Part shown: piece by piece, positions 10,431-21,406 of the stretch
Numbering within the stretch: position 1 is the stretch's first letter
Layout: every line of letters begins with the position of its first letter
Source of the DNA: Phyllosticta citriasiana
Taxonomy: Eukaryota > Ascomycota > Dothideomycetes > Botryosphaeriales > Phyllostictaceae
DNA: 64,000 nt
Assembly (NCBI GenBank): GCA_038021145.1
Contig: JBBPHT010000011.1
Location: 434,001 to 498,000, forward strand
Direction of reading: 5' to 3'
Program-made: the position numbers and the translations under genes
The notes under the pieces: model-generated
Database searches by the model: none
Seen by the model: the letters and a program-made list of their open reading frames with translations, nothing else
What the model was told of the DNA's origin: nothing

Positions 10431-13400
10431 ATGGCGGCTTTTGCCCAAGCTACTCCGACGCCCGCCGCGGTTCCCACGCGCACACGAGCACCCTCGCATA
10501 CCAAGCTTCTGCCCGACGGCCCTTGCAACCATCGCAACACTGATCTCGGCCCCAATGCCCCCGTCTGCGGCTGCCAGCGCTTCTGGTGCAATGACAATAC
10601 CACGGTTGGAGGACGACCGGTAGAGATTCCATGGTGTGTTTGTGGCCACCATGCCTGCTTCCATGCTGCTGGCGACCCGCCTCCGGCCTCGGCCAGCTTC
10701 CACCTCGAGAACCCTGCGCCATCGCAGGCGACGGGCTTTGCTGGGAGACTGGCCTTGGCCGACACAGGCGCACAGAATCAAGGTCGTCATGGACCTGTAG
10801 ATGGCTCGCAGCCAGACCCGGTTTGGGATGCGTCCAAGGCGGGCTGGCAGATACCCGCGACGCCTACAAGAAGAACATCAGGCAGTGACCCGGTCAGGAA
10901 CGCGCCACAGCCGCCCGTTTGGCCGACGAGCCCCCAGGTGGGCTTGGTTGGAGCCAACCCGTCTCCTCTCCCGAGCATTCCCTCCATCTGCCGTCTCGGG
11001 TCGAGCGATCTTCGTCTCTTCAACAATCCAAACAATTCCATGAGTACCGAGGTTGTACCCTCACCTGTCCTTCCCGGGATGGGCATGTCGATGCATTCCA
11101 CGACCGAGGAATTGAACAGGGTTCTTACGACACCGACGTTTGCTGGCGCTGGCTTTCATAGGACCCTGGAACCGCACAAATGGCGCGAAGCTTCATTGGA
11201 CCCAACGATCCAAGACTCGACGGATGGCGAGAGCACGCGACCTAGACCCAGCCCCAGTCGGACCTTTATGGCCCAGGTCCTTGCCCGGCGGACGGCTCAA
11301 AATTCTGGTGCTCCTCGTCCAGTGCCGCAAGTTTTTGACGAGGCTGCTCACAGTGCCACCGAGCTTGCGACAAGCCTGGAGAATACGCCCGACTTGAGGT
11401 CGTTCGATCACAACATGCAAGAGACTAGGGATATGATAAGCAATCTTTGCGAGAGCCTTGCCGATGTAGAAAAGCGGGACGACCCCATTGACATGAAAAG
11501 AGAACCTCGTGATAGTCCTGAACCGGAAAGCGTCCACGCAAGCCAAAACAGCCGAACCGAGTCCCTTACTACATCGTTGCGCAACATACCACTGATCCTG
11601 CAAAGGCTGGCACCTCATCTCAATCACTTGCACCAGCATTTGACGTCTTACCCAAACGTCTCGACAGACATACGGGACATACAAAGTCGCGTCCTCTCTC
11701 TAGAAAATGCATCTTTTCAACACATACCACCAGACGAGATTTTGGAGAAGTTTGAGAATTTTGATGTCCGCCTACTTGAGCTGGAGCAACGGGTGAAAGA
11801 CTACTTTGCGGAAAATGACTTTGAAGGTAGCAGTAAAGACAGGCTTGTCGGCAGCGACGCGTCGGCACATGACCCTGAGGATGCGATCCGCCGTCTTGAT
11901 GAGCTGGAGTATAGAGTCGACAATTTGGAGGCTATTCAGCCCTCGCCCTCGAACCCTTGGGAGATCGAAGTCGTCTTGCTGCCCTGGGGCAAGGACCTCA
12001 AGGGCATCTGGTTTTCCGCTCCCGAGTGGGAATCGGGCATCTTTGCCAGCTCGCAGTCTTCAGAGGACAGGGCACAGTCCGTTAGCAGCTTGTCGTCAAT
12101 CAAAGCTCCGCCACAGCTACTAAGCGCCGAGCACTTTGAAAGAGAGGCCATGGATCAGAGTTCCAACACCTCCCACGAATCCGCCTTCCTAGAGGAGTGG
12201 TATCCCAGGGCATGCGGCCGCGGCAGTGTCCCCTTCAAGCGTTTGGAGAGCCGGGGTTTTGTGCGCAAGGTGCAAATCAAAGAGCCTGGCGCAGGACACA
12301 TTCAGACGAGGATTTGTGAAGAGTTTGACTTTTTGATAGATCTCGTCAATACGTCTTGTCGCCCGTTGGAGGAGGAAGACAGCCAAATGTCCAAGGAAGA
12401 GGAGGAGAGCCTTGATCTGCATGGGCTGCGTGCTTCTATCCTGCCTTTGAGGAAGAAGAAAAGGGACTCACAGCTGCTTTTTCTGGGAGCTTCGGAACTG
12501 GTCACGGCCACGCTTTGGAATGCGCAATTCCTCGCGTCAGGCGTCATGATGCGGGCCAGGGGAGGCGTCAAACGGCTCTACATGACCCATGGCGCTGCGT
12601 ACAAGCAACTGGAAATGGGCGAAGAAGATGGATGGACATGGGAAAACATCAAAAGGCTCCCGCGATTCCATCCAGGCTCCAACATTTACAACCTTCGAGA
12701 GGGAGAAACCGACGCCCATGATGAGCCTTGCTGGGACCATCATCCCAACCTCGATCCGCCGCGCGACACGAAAGCTTCCTTCACTTCAAAACTCAGCCTC
12801 CGCACCGGACGTAATCCTTTGCGGAATTCGAGCTCTCCGGGCTCGGATAGCCAAGGAAACGAGTCTTCTGCTTCTCAGGCAACCGCAACCACAAACAATT
12901 CGAAAGCTCCCATGACCCCCAAATCTGAGCTCCCAAGCCATGCTAGATCGCTCTATCCGGCTCGTCGCTTCGAGCGCACCTTGTCGGCGCCAATGCCGCA
13001 CCTCGAAAGACAGCATTCGTACCCGTCCGCATCAAAAAGACGCATGACTGTCTCGTTCAACAGAGACGATGAAGAGGAAGAGGAAGCCAGCCGCTGTGCG
13101 TTCCTCGAAACCCGCAAGCGCCGTCGTTTCCAGCATTCGTCGTCTCCCGCTACCGAAGCGCCTCCGTCGTCCAACGCCAGCGCGGACGCGCACAATACAT
13201 CAGTCGCCATTGTAGGTGCGGGAAAGGCCACACGCGGTGCTTTTGGCTACACGCCGCGCCGCAGCCGCGAGCCATCCAGTCCTCTGCGCAGCCAAGCTAC
13301 GAGCGCCGGTCCCTTGACGATTTCTGCACATGGTGGTCGCGGCGCAAGCGTCACCAGCGGCGCAGGAGGTCGAGCAGGCTCCGTCGCCGCGGCTACGAGT

Positions 13401-14048
13401 GCAGGAGCATGCAAAGGTACAGACACGCCAGGAAACGCCGCATACATGACGCCGTACAGCGGCATGGCAGAGGGAGGAGCCTACGACGACGGCTTGCCTG
13501 AAGGCGGCGACACTGAGGTCGACAGCAGCGGCGACGAAGACGACGAAATGTCGGATGCGGCAGCCGACAGGGCCGACGACGAGATGAGAGCGGACACCGA
13601 CGCCGAAATGAAAGAGGACAGACTCGGCGGCGACACCGACTTTGAGGGATGTTCTGGCGCCGACGACTACGACAGCGACCTCGACTCGGACGAAGAGATG
13701 GACCTGGTGCGGCACTTTGACAGCGACGGCATGGAATGCGAGTCGCGCGCGCGAGACGTCGTCGCACCGCCGCCGCCTGTCGTGGACGAGACGGACTACG
13801 AGGTCTCGATTGACTTTCCGGAACACGATGACGATGACGATGACTTTGATGACGAAGGCGATGGCGGCGGCGGCGGCGGCAGCAGCAGCAGCCTCGTCGA
13901 TAAAGTCGGCAGCGTCACTGCCGTGTCGCGGACGCGGACGGACGAGGAGCAGGTGCAGCAGGAGCAGGGGCATCATCACAGCGAGAGCAGCGACGGGGAG
14001 ATTGACCTGGACGACGATGGCGAGAAGGATCTGTACGTTGACCCCTAG
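10431..14048 (+). CDS. Large protein of unknown function with N-terminal Cys/His cluster and acidic C-terminus
   Basis: A single 1205-residue open frame with no intron, starting at an ATG that follows an in-frame TAG. I do not recognise a named domain. Residues about 32-78 hold a dense Cys/His cluster (PCNHR, VCGCQRFWC, WCVCGHHACFH) that looks able to bind zinc. Residues about 330-500 contain amphipathic, possibly coiled-coil segments such as ILEKFENFDVRLLELEQRVK. A well-folded-looking block at about 505-750 includes EVVLLPWGKDLKGIWF, FKRLESRGFVRKVQI and LPRFHPGSNIYNLREGE. After about residue 760 the protein is Ser/Pro/Arg-rich, then strongly acidic (Asp/Glu, GGGGG and SSSS runs) to the end. 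The layout suggests a nuclear or scaffold protein, but that is inference. Conservation of the cluster and the PWGKDLKG block across fungi is likely but untested here. Confidence 0.85.
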   Translation: MAAFAQATPTPAAVPTRTRAPSHTKLLPDGPCNHRNTDLGPNAPVCGCQRFWCNDNTTVGGRPVEIPWCVCGHHACFHAAGDPPPASASFHLENPAPSQATGFAGRLALADTGAQNQGRHGPVDGSQPDPVWDASKAGWQIPATPTRRTSGSDPVRNAPQPPVWPTSPQVGLVGANPSPLPSIPSICRLGSSDLRLFNNPNNSMSTEVVPSPVLPGMGMSMHSTTEELNRVLTTPTFAGAGFHRTLEPHKWREASLDPTIQDSTDGESTRPRPSPSRTFMAQVLARRTAQNSGAPRPVPQVFDEAAHSATELATSLENTPDLRSFDHNMQETRDMISNLCESLADVEKRDDPIDMKREPRDSPEPESVHASQNSRTESLTTSLRNIPLILQRLAPHLNHLHQHLTSYPNVSTDIRDIQSRVLSLENASFQHIPPDEILEKFENFDVRLLELEQRVKDYFAENDFEGSSKDRLVGSDASAHDPEDAIRRLDELEYRVDNLEAIQPSPSNPWEIEVVLLPWGKDLKGIWFSAPEWESGIFASSQSSEDRAQSVSSLSSIKAPPQLLSAEHFEREAMDQSSNTSHESAFLEEWYPRACGRGSVPFKRLESRGFVRKVQIKEPGAGHIQTRICEEFDFLIDLVNTSCRPLEEEDSQMSKEEEESLDLHGLRASILPLRKKKRDSQLLFLGASELVTATLWNAQFLASGVMMRARGGVKRLYMTHGAAYKQLEMGEEDGWTWENIKRLPRFHPGSNIYNLREGETDAHDEPCWDHHPNLDPPRDTKASFTSKLSLRTGRNPLRNSSSPGSDSQGNESSASQATATTNNSKAPMTPKSELPSHARSLYPARRFERTLSAPMPHLERQHSYPSASKRRMTVSFNRDDEEEEEASRCAFLETRKRRRFQHSSSPATEAPPSSNASADAHNTSVAIVGAGKATRGAFGYTPRRSREPSSPLRSQATSAGPLTISAHGGRGASVTSGAGGRAGSVAAATSAGACKGTDTPGNAAYMTPYSGMAEGGAYDDGLPEGGDTEVDSSGDEDDEMSDAAADRADDEMRADTDAEMKEDRLGGDTDFEGCSGADDYDSDLDSDEEMDLVRHFDSDGMECESRARDVVAPPPPVVDETDYEVSIDFPEHDDDDDDFDDEGDGGGGGGSSSSLVDKVGSVTAVSRTRTDEEQVQQEQGHHHSESSDGEIDLDDDGEKDLYVDP

Positions 14049-15304
14049 ACCCATCTGCCGGCGTTTTCTTGATCTTTCTTTCTTTCCCTTGCCCGCCCGC
14101 CGTACCTAACGGCAGGCAGCACGTCGAGAAACCTTGTTTGCTAACTTGTCGTCGTCGTCGTCTTGTCTGCAGATGGGTCAACTACCGCTAGCTCATAGAA
14201 GCGCCCCTTGCTTCTTCTCCTCCTCCTGAGCAGCCCGACCTAAAGACGTGTCTGGCTGGCTATGTAGCTGGCTGGACCTGCCAACACACCGGGACCGGGC
14301 TTGATCGACCGACGACGTACTGACTACCGTTTAGCGACTGACACGCTGAGAGGCTGTGTACGCGGTGTACATAGTGTGTATGTGTACGTGTGGTACACGT
14401 GCGTGTGTTTTGTAGATGTGCGTACAATACAGCAGGCCAAGGTAAGAAAGCAAATAAACAAGCAACCGACCAACCAAGGGAAGGGGACGACTCCCGTCTC
14501 CTACGCGTCCATCCACTTGTAGAGACACACAATGGCGGGAACAGGAGCAGCGAATCATTGGATTTGAACGAATCGATACACATGAAGGCTTTTTAGATCG
14601 AGCGAGCGAGCGAAGAAGGCAAACGGAAGGACGGACGCGTCTTGTATTATACAATTACCTCCTCATACACTCTTCATTCACATCATCCGTCCATCAACCC
14701 ATCCATCCATGCACCTGGCGGGCTGGCTGGCATTGTTCTCTACCAAGGTATATGTGCCGCCACTACGCTACTCATCAATTTACTGGATAACTTACTCAAC
14801 CGCTCGCTCGTTTTGCGTCATGATAGTGGGTGGTGCCTACCAATCTGACGTGTTTTACCGCTCGACTAGATGGCGACAGCTGTATATGTACATGCACGCT
14901 CTCTTCATTTACATGCGAACTTATGTTGATTGGTATCTATCGGCTCTTATCCTCGCTTCATCCCATGATATCGCTCTGTCCATCATCTTTCTTTTTCTCC
15001 CTGGCTGCTAGCTACCTGTAAACCCTTCTTCTTCATGCGCAGCTGTGTCGCGTATACATGGATGCTGTGACGGCTTCAGTGCTCACACACACTGACCTTT
15101 TCTTCGTCTTTGTCTCTCTCTTTCACTTTCTCGCCCTTCTTCTCGCTCTAACAAACAATTAGCTAGCAAATCAGCGATTAAACCGACGTATGTTCTCTCT
15201 TCTTTCTCATTCTCTTTCCCGCACGCAGTTGGGCAAGCTCGCTCACCGGAGAAGCAAAAGCAAAAGGAGCCACGCAACCGTTCCCGTCTCTCCATCTACC
15301 TACC
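14049..15304. other. Intergenic between convergent genes
   Basis: Lies between the 3' end of the large unknown gene and the 3' end of the minus-strand CorA-like gene. It contains a canonical AATAAA at 14453-14458, possibly a polyadenylation element, about 400 bases past the upstream stop. The rest is T- and CT-rich. No coding signal was found. Confidence 0.55.
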
Positions 15305-18300
15305 TTACCATCCCCCACCGATCTGCATCGAGCGCCTCCTGCTGTTGTCCTCCCCGTCTTCCTCCACCTGGCCATCTCTCTCCAGCTGCCCATCAACATC
15401 ATATACACCCGGCACACTCAGCCTAGCCGACGACGACGTCCTCGGCCGCGGTCGTGGAGATTGCGACGGCGGTGGTGGTGGCGGCGGCGGCGGCGTTGAC
15501 CTGGATCGATCGACGTCGCTTCCGCTCTCGGCACCGCTAGAATTCGTTTCTTCCTCGGCGACCATGACGTTCCTAAGCGCCGAAAGGGTTGGCGAGGTAG
15601 CAGCGCGAGGGGGAGGACCTGGAGAAGGGGGGGAAGGCGAGGGAGGAGGAGTGGCAGGCCAGTACGGAGGCCGAGTACGAGGGCGAGGACGTTCGGCGCC
15701 GGCTGTTGCATTTGTTTCGCCGTCGTCATCGTCCTTATCAACTTCGACCTCCTCAACCATGTGCCCCTCATCTGGCGCCCGCGCATTGTCGTCAAGTCTG
15801 GTAGTATATCCGAGGCCGACGCCTGGCACGGCACCGACGACGGCTCCTCTCCACGCTGCCTCTTCGACTGGACTCAGCCTGCCGCGCTGGCTTCTGCTCC
15901 TACTGCGTCCCCTCACACTGTTTGATCTTTCTTGCTCTTCGAACACAGCTGTCGCGACAGCAGGCGATCCGACGGCGCCCCCAACGACGCTCATGCCCGC
16001 AACACCTGCGCCATGCACCTCGTGTGCCGGACCGGGACCAAGAAGTGCTGTAAGCGGGCCGAAAGCTGGCGTGAAGGGGTTGGGCGCGCTACAAAAGGGC
16101 GGATGGCACGTCGGGTAGGGAAAAGGGTAGTTGTCGCTGTCGCCGCCATACACAAAGCCAGACTCGGGGTCGGGGCCAGGAGAGGGGAAGTCGTTCATTT
16201 CGGATGTTGCAAGGGAACTGGCGGTGCTGCGAGGATTGTTGGGCTGTGGAGGGGAAAATGAGGTCCGCGCTTGACGATGCACGTTGTTGCTTGAGATCGA
16301 TAGGTTGCCGTTGTTAGCTACCGCGGTGCCGCGATTGGGTTTGGGTCTGGTGGATACGTTGCCATTGGATATGGCCGTGGTGTGGCCAGTGTGGAATCCA
16401 CTGCTGCCGTTGCTGTGAGTACTGTTGCGATTGTCGCCGCTTTCCAGGTCCGACTCGCCTCTTTCTGCGGCGCTGGCCTGATCCTGCAATCGAGGTACGT
16501 CAAGAGATAGCGGTGAGGCGTTGAGCTCTTTCAGCCAGCGACGCGTGAAGTCGCGCTTCAGACGAGCCATTTTGCCCAGATCTTCGGCCGGATTATAGGC
16601 CTTCGCGTGGATTGTGCGGTCAGGATCGTACCAGCTTTTCACAAGGCGCCATTTGAGGCCATGAAAAAAGCTTCCGCGCGGGTGGATGTTTTGGCGTGGG
16701 CCATTCGGCGACCAAAGACGTGGAAACTGGTCGGCAAACTCGTGGAAAAGGTGCTCGTAGGCACCGCGTTGGACAGCCGAGGGTCCTGATTTGTCGCTCA
16801 TGGAGGAGGCACGCTTGAAGGCAAACAGGATACAAAAGACAAAGATGGAAAGCGGAACCAGGCTGATGAAGTACCACTTGATGGACGGGTTACTGTCAAA
16901 TGTATCGACGTTCATGCCAAAGAAGCTGACCAGGAACGTCATGGGGAGAAAGATGAACGTGATCCAGCTGAGTCTCCACATGCTGGCATCCATCCGTAGT
17001 CCTTGACGTGCGTCGCGAATTTCGACCGACTTGTACATCATGTCACTGAGGTTGCCGGTCGGCTTGATGAGATCCTCCTGGACAGAAGTGGCCAATTTGT
17101 CAAAGTCTTCAGGAATGGAAGACAGCCACTCGTCCACGCCTTCGTCTGCAGTGAGCTCCTTCATCATCATGCGCGTCTCCTTGGCAATGTCGAGGTGGAG
17201 ATAAATCAGCTTCTCCACCTTGAGCCACAAAGAAGAATTCAGCCAAAGTTCCGGGGCGCGAGACTCGTCGGCGGGATTGTCGTAAATCTTGTCCTCCAAG
17301 ATGCTGACGTGGGTTTCGCAACCGCGCAAGAAGTTCTCCCACGACATTGACAGAGCTTTGAAAACATCCTTGAGCACAAAGTCCATGCACTCTACAGCGA
17401 GCTGCTGGTCCGTAGCTTGCTGCTCCTTTTTCAGGTAGAAAGGGAGCCTCCTCCAGCGCGACTCTATCTCGTTCCTTGCCTGGATCAGAGTATCTTCCGG
17501 ACTCCTGGATTGCGCCTGCTCGAAAATGATGATTGTGTTGCGATTGTCTAGCTCATTCGGCCGTGGGAAATAATCATTGTGTCTTCTTCTTGCTTGTCGT
17601 CCATTCATACGCCGCTGGAGACGTATATATTCTTGATACTCTCCCTCGTTGTACGGATCGCGCATATCCAGCTCCTCGGCATCTATCGGAGAGCCCTCAT
17701 TCTTTTGCACGTACACGCTGAGGCGCTGCACAAAGACGTCGCAGCCGATTGCCGGATTCTCGTCGGCATCGTACCAGTTGAGCTCCATAAATTTGACGCT
17801 TTCGTCCGCGGCGCATTTGTTGAACTTGCGCGAACCATAGTGGCGCAGGTAATCGAGGCCAAAAGCGCAGCGGCTGATTCCACGCCATGGGTCGCGTTGG
17901 GGTCGAAAGGTACGGCCGTTCAAGACGGGCTTTCCGGCGCGTTGCTGCGGTTTCTCAAATCTGGCCCAGTGGCCAAAGGCGGTACCGATGAGGTCGTCTT
18001 CGTGAACCATGTTGTACTTGCGGAGTAGATAGTGCATGGCCCAAGTCGCGTTTTGGCAATGGATGACACGCAAGAGCGACTGGTCGCGCAAAGGCTTGTT
18101 GCTGCAAAATGCTCTGAGGTCCTCGATGCGATGGAATTCTTGGGCTATGATTTTGCGCTTCCCATTGCCTGACTGCTCTGTGTGGTGGTGTCAGCAAATT
18201 TGCAGCCATTGGAGAGTGAGGGAGGGCATACCTGAGCCGACGTAGTCAATGAGCAAGACTCGGCCATTGTGCCATTCCTTGGGGTCCCAAGCGGTCCTCC

Positions 18301-18556
18301 ATTCGGGACCTGGGCTACGTCTGCGCGAGCGGGGCAAATGGCGATGTTGAGTTTGGTGGGGATTCCGGGCTGAAGCTGTACCTGTACCTGTACCTGTAGT
18401 GGGGCTGGCGCCGGCAGGGTGGACTGGGAGAAACGTGGTTAGCTTCGGTCGCAGCCGTGCGGGGATGCAGGCACTTCAGTTGGGGAACATACCGGTGCGA
18501 CGGTTTTGGCTGGTGTCTTGAACCGAAATCGAGGGCGCTGTGGCTGGCGGCGTCAT
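15305..18556 (-). CDS. CorA-like Mg2+ transporter family protein with long disordered C-tail
   Basis: Exons in transcript order are 18556-18493, 18423-18232 and 18177-15305, giving 1042 residues. Two helices lie at about residues 487-506 (WITFIFLPMTFLVSFFGMN) and 517-540, and the GMN signature is at about 506-508, followed by VDTF. This defines a CorA-superfamily channel, but the soluble domain differs from the Alr/Mnr2 protein at 1531-4283, so it belongs to another fungal branch. The two introns (69 and 54 nt) are fixed by ACATAC and GCATAC donors in complement and by frame. After the second helix come about 500 residues of low-complexity Ser/Pro/Gly/Arg sequence, with Pro-rich runs near the end; this is a cytoplasmic tail of unknown role. 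Exon 2 includes a GTACCT repeat (complement) encoding a Thr-Gly run. Confidence 0.88.
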
Positions 18557-19250
18557 CGTGGCGGCGGATGGGAGGCTTAGGTTAGGTTCCTTACCTAGCT
18601 CACCTAGCTCACCTGGTCGCGACGAGCATTGGATTGAAAAACGTAAATGGAGAGGAGGAGGAAGATGAACAAGATGAACAGGAAGAAGAGGAAGAAGAAG
18701 AAGAAGAAGAGGAAGAGGAAAGGCGGCGAGGCAGAGAAAAGAGATGGATTTGTACGACCCAAATGCTGCCTACAGCCAGGCTGCTCATACCTACACATCA
18801 TGTGGCTTCATGTTCCTTCCTCAATGAACCTCGCCGCAGATGATCAGCGCCGAGGCTGAGTCGCCATCCATCTCTCAACATAGTAGGAAGGAACCTAAGG
18901 CACCGACCAGACCAGACAGGAGTCCCGTCACTCGGTCAGCTCCTCCCAACCTCGTCAATCTGATCCTGGGCACTTTGGGGGCCGCATCGCCGCAATCATC
19001 TCGATTGAAGCTTGCAAAGGAAGGGCGGGCGGGCGGGCCACAAGGCCAAAAAGTGCACCGTACCTGCATGTAGAGCTTGTAACTGTTATGTACCCGTGGA
19101 CCCCCAGACCTCTGGCAGACCCAGACCTTTTGCCCATCCTCCAACCCGTCATCATCCATACCTCGCTCGCGCCCATGCCGGCCATGAACGCCAGAATCCT
19201 TTCCCAAGTCATGCTCCAACCAACCAAATTGTCCCTCAATAGACCAACTC
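18557..19250. other. Intergenic upstream of the second CorA-like gene
   Basis: Contains an AGGTTAGGTT / TTACCTAGCTCACCTAGCTCACC tract at about 18577-18613, similar to tracts in two other gaps. A purine-rich GAGGAAGAAGAAG stretch lies at about 18650-18727; the acidic or basic frames through it are repeat translations. Confidence 0.6.
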
Positions 19251-20065
19251 CTAATCCGTCTTGCCGCCCATGACCTTTGCCGCCTGCACTGCGTTCATCT
19301 TTTGCGTCCAGCCCGGAGCCGGCTGGAACTTGCGCACCGTGCGAATCTCGTCCGACGCGTAGCCTGGGATGCGGATGTTGTAGTTGCGCTCAAGCACGCA
19401 TTGGATGTCGCGAATCTCGAGCTGCGATGACTCGCGCAGCTTTGCAAGCTTGCAAGCAGACGAGACGACGTTGTCGAGGAAGTCGTCGGCAAGCTGCAGC
19501 ATCGCCTATGACGTCGTTAGCAAGTCGCAGCCAAGAAAGGAAATGGTCAACTCACCTCTTCAACCTCAGGTGCCAACGTCTCGCCCGTCGGCAACTCGCC
19601 CGCGCCCGTGACCTGCCGCACCAGTTCGTCGAGCTTCTTCTTGCTGAGCACGCGGCTCTCGTCGCCTTCGAGGTGGAATTGTGGGTGAGAAGACACGACT
19701 GGCTGGCCAAGCATGCCTGGAGCGCCGTTGCTGGGTCCTCCCATGGTGGGTCTGGCCGGTCCCATGTTGACTGGATGTGGTGGTTGTGAAGGAAGGTTCT
19801 TGGGGATGGGCATTTTAGGGTTGGTCATCTGCTCGCTGCCGGCGCGATTGCCCATCGGGTAGCTCTGATTGTTCTGCTGCTGTATTTGCGGCGTGACACG
19901 TGCCTCCGAGTGAGTCCGTGCTGCAGTGCTCATCGCCTGCCCATGCGTCAATGGCATAGGCCCGCCTGCACTCTGCGGATGAGGTGATCCTTGGTGCATC
20001 TGGTTCATTTGAGCCGCCTGTTGCGGGTTCAACGGTGGCCGCTGAGGGTTCATGTTCTGTTGATG

Positions 20066-20101
<36 letters not shown>

Positions 20102-21008
20102 TTGTTGTTGTGGCATTTGACCGGGAGCCTGCTGTCCCGGCGTCATGTTTCCCCCTTGAGCGAATGCAGGCTGCGTCTGCCCTTGTTGTTGCGGTCCCGA
20201 CGTCGCAGGACTCATCGATGGGCGATTGGCATTCATCTGCTGCTGCCGCGCAGCTTCAACCGCCGGATTGTTTGTCATCTGAGGACCGGTTCCTTGCATG
20301 GTTTGATGCTGCTGCGCCTGTTGCTGCGCCTGGTTGGCTTGTCCGGGCACTTGCGTCTGCTGCGCCTGAGGATGAGGCTGCTGTCCATGTTGTTGCTGGT
20401 TTGGCTGCGTAGTCGGTTCGAGCTTGATCTGTGGAACAGGTGTCTGCTGTGGTGGGGGAGGTTGTTGTTGCGGTGTTTGCCTTTGCGGACCCGGCGGGTT
20501 TGGCTGGTTCTGCGCCCCTTGGTTTGGCTGGCCTCCTTGTGGAGCTTGCTGCTGCGGGGATCCTTGCTGTTGGGCCATGTTTCTCCAATTGTTCTGCTGG
20601 TTCCTAAACTCTTGAATGTTCCTTTCCAGAGTTTGATACTGCGCTTGCACCTGATTCTTCTGCGCCTCGAAGTTGGGCGGAAGGTCTTGCCTATTCGGGT
20701 TCTCAGAAATTTGTTGCATCCTCTTGATTGAAGAGGCACACTGCTCCTGCCTCACCAGCATTTGCAGATAGGCGTTCCGCAACTCCTTCGTTTTGTTTTC
20801 GGCCTCTGGGGTTCCATGCGGCATTCCAGGGGGCAGTTGGATCGGAAAACTTTGGACATGTTGCATGATCTTGGGCGGAATCTGGGGGCGTGTGCCTTGC
20901 TGTTGATTTGGTTGTGGCGCTGGGTGATTTTGGGCTTGTTGGGGAGCCTGTTGTTGTTGTTGTTGTTGTTGCTGGGCTTGTTGCTGGGGCTGGGGTTGCT
21001 GCGATTGC

Positions 21009-21049
<41 letters not shown>

Positions 21050-21406
21050 TGGCTGTTGGTTTTGCTGCTGAGGTGGCTGTCCCTGAGGCTGTCCGCCTTG
21101 ACTCGCAGGACGATCGCCCTGTTGTTGCGCAGCTCCAGGTTGGTTTTTGGCCTTCCACTCATTCACCTCCTTCCCCATTCGTTTCGTAAACTCAAAGAGC
21201 TTCGTCACTGCCGATTTGTACTCGGAGCTTTCCTTGTCAAACCTGTTGATCGTCTCGTACAGATTTGCTACGCCTCTAGTGTAGGTCGCTTTCTGGTTTT
21301 CGGTAAGATGAGGGAGCGTTTGGATCTGGTTGACACGAATGCCAGGAGGCAAAGGACGGTTCTGATTCGGCGCTGAGGGCCCTTGCTGAGGAACGTTGCC
21401 GCTCAT
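19251..21406 (-). CDS. TAF12: TFIID/SAGA subunit TAF12
   Basis: TAF12 pairs with TAF4 in TFIID and Ada1 in SAGA through a histone fold. Exons are 21406-19556 and 19505-19251, giving 701 residues; the 50-nt intron (GTGAGT donor, TGCTAAC branch, TAG) interrupts the fold exactly between EVEE and AMLQLADDFL. The conserved C-terminus (about residues 588-690) includes VLSKKKLDELVRQV, ADDFLDNVVSSACKLAKLR, LEIRDIQCVLERNYNIRIPG and FQPAPGW, all hallmark TAF12 phrases. The first 550 or so residues are Gln/Pro/Asn-rich with several pure polyglutamine runs encoded by CAG/CAA arrays, as in many filamentous fungi. I chose the ATG at 21406 (MSGNVPQQG); an in-frame start 69 bases upstream would add a basic, unconserved extension. 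Confidence 0.96.

Noticed and set aside
13200..14054. 284-codon minus-strand frame over the acidic tail of the large unknown protein
   Set aside because: Antisense of Asp/Glu/Gly codons gives Val/Ile/Ala-rich sequence that looks membrane-like but follows only from composition.
18634..18859. Small acidic or basic open frames upstream of the second CorA-like gene
   Set aside because: They are translations of a GAGGAAGAAG purine tract in two frames and have no other features.
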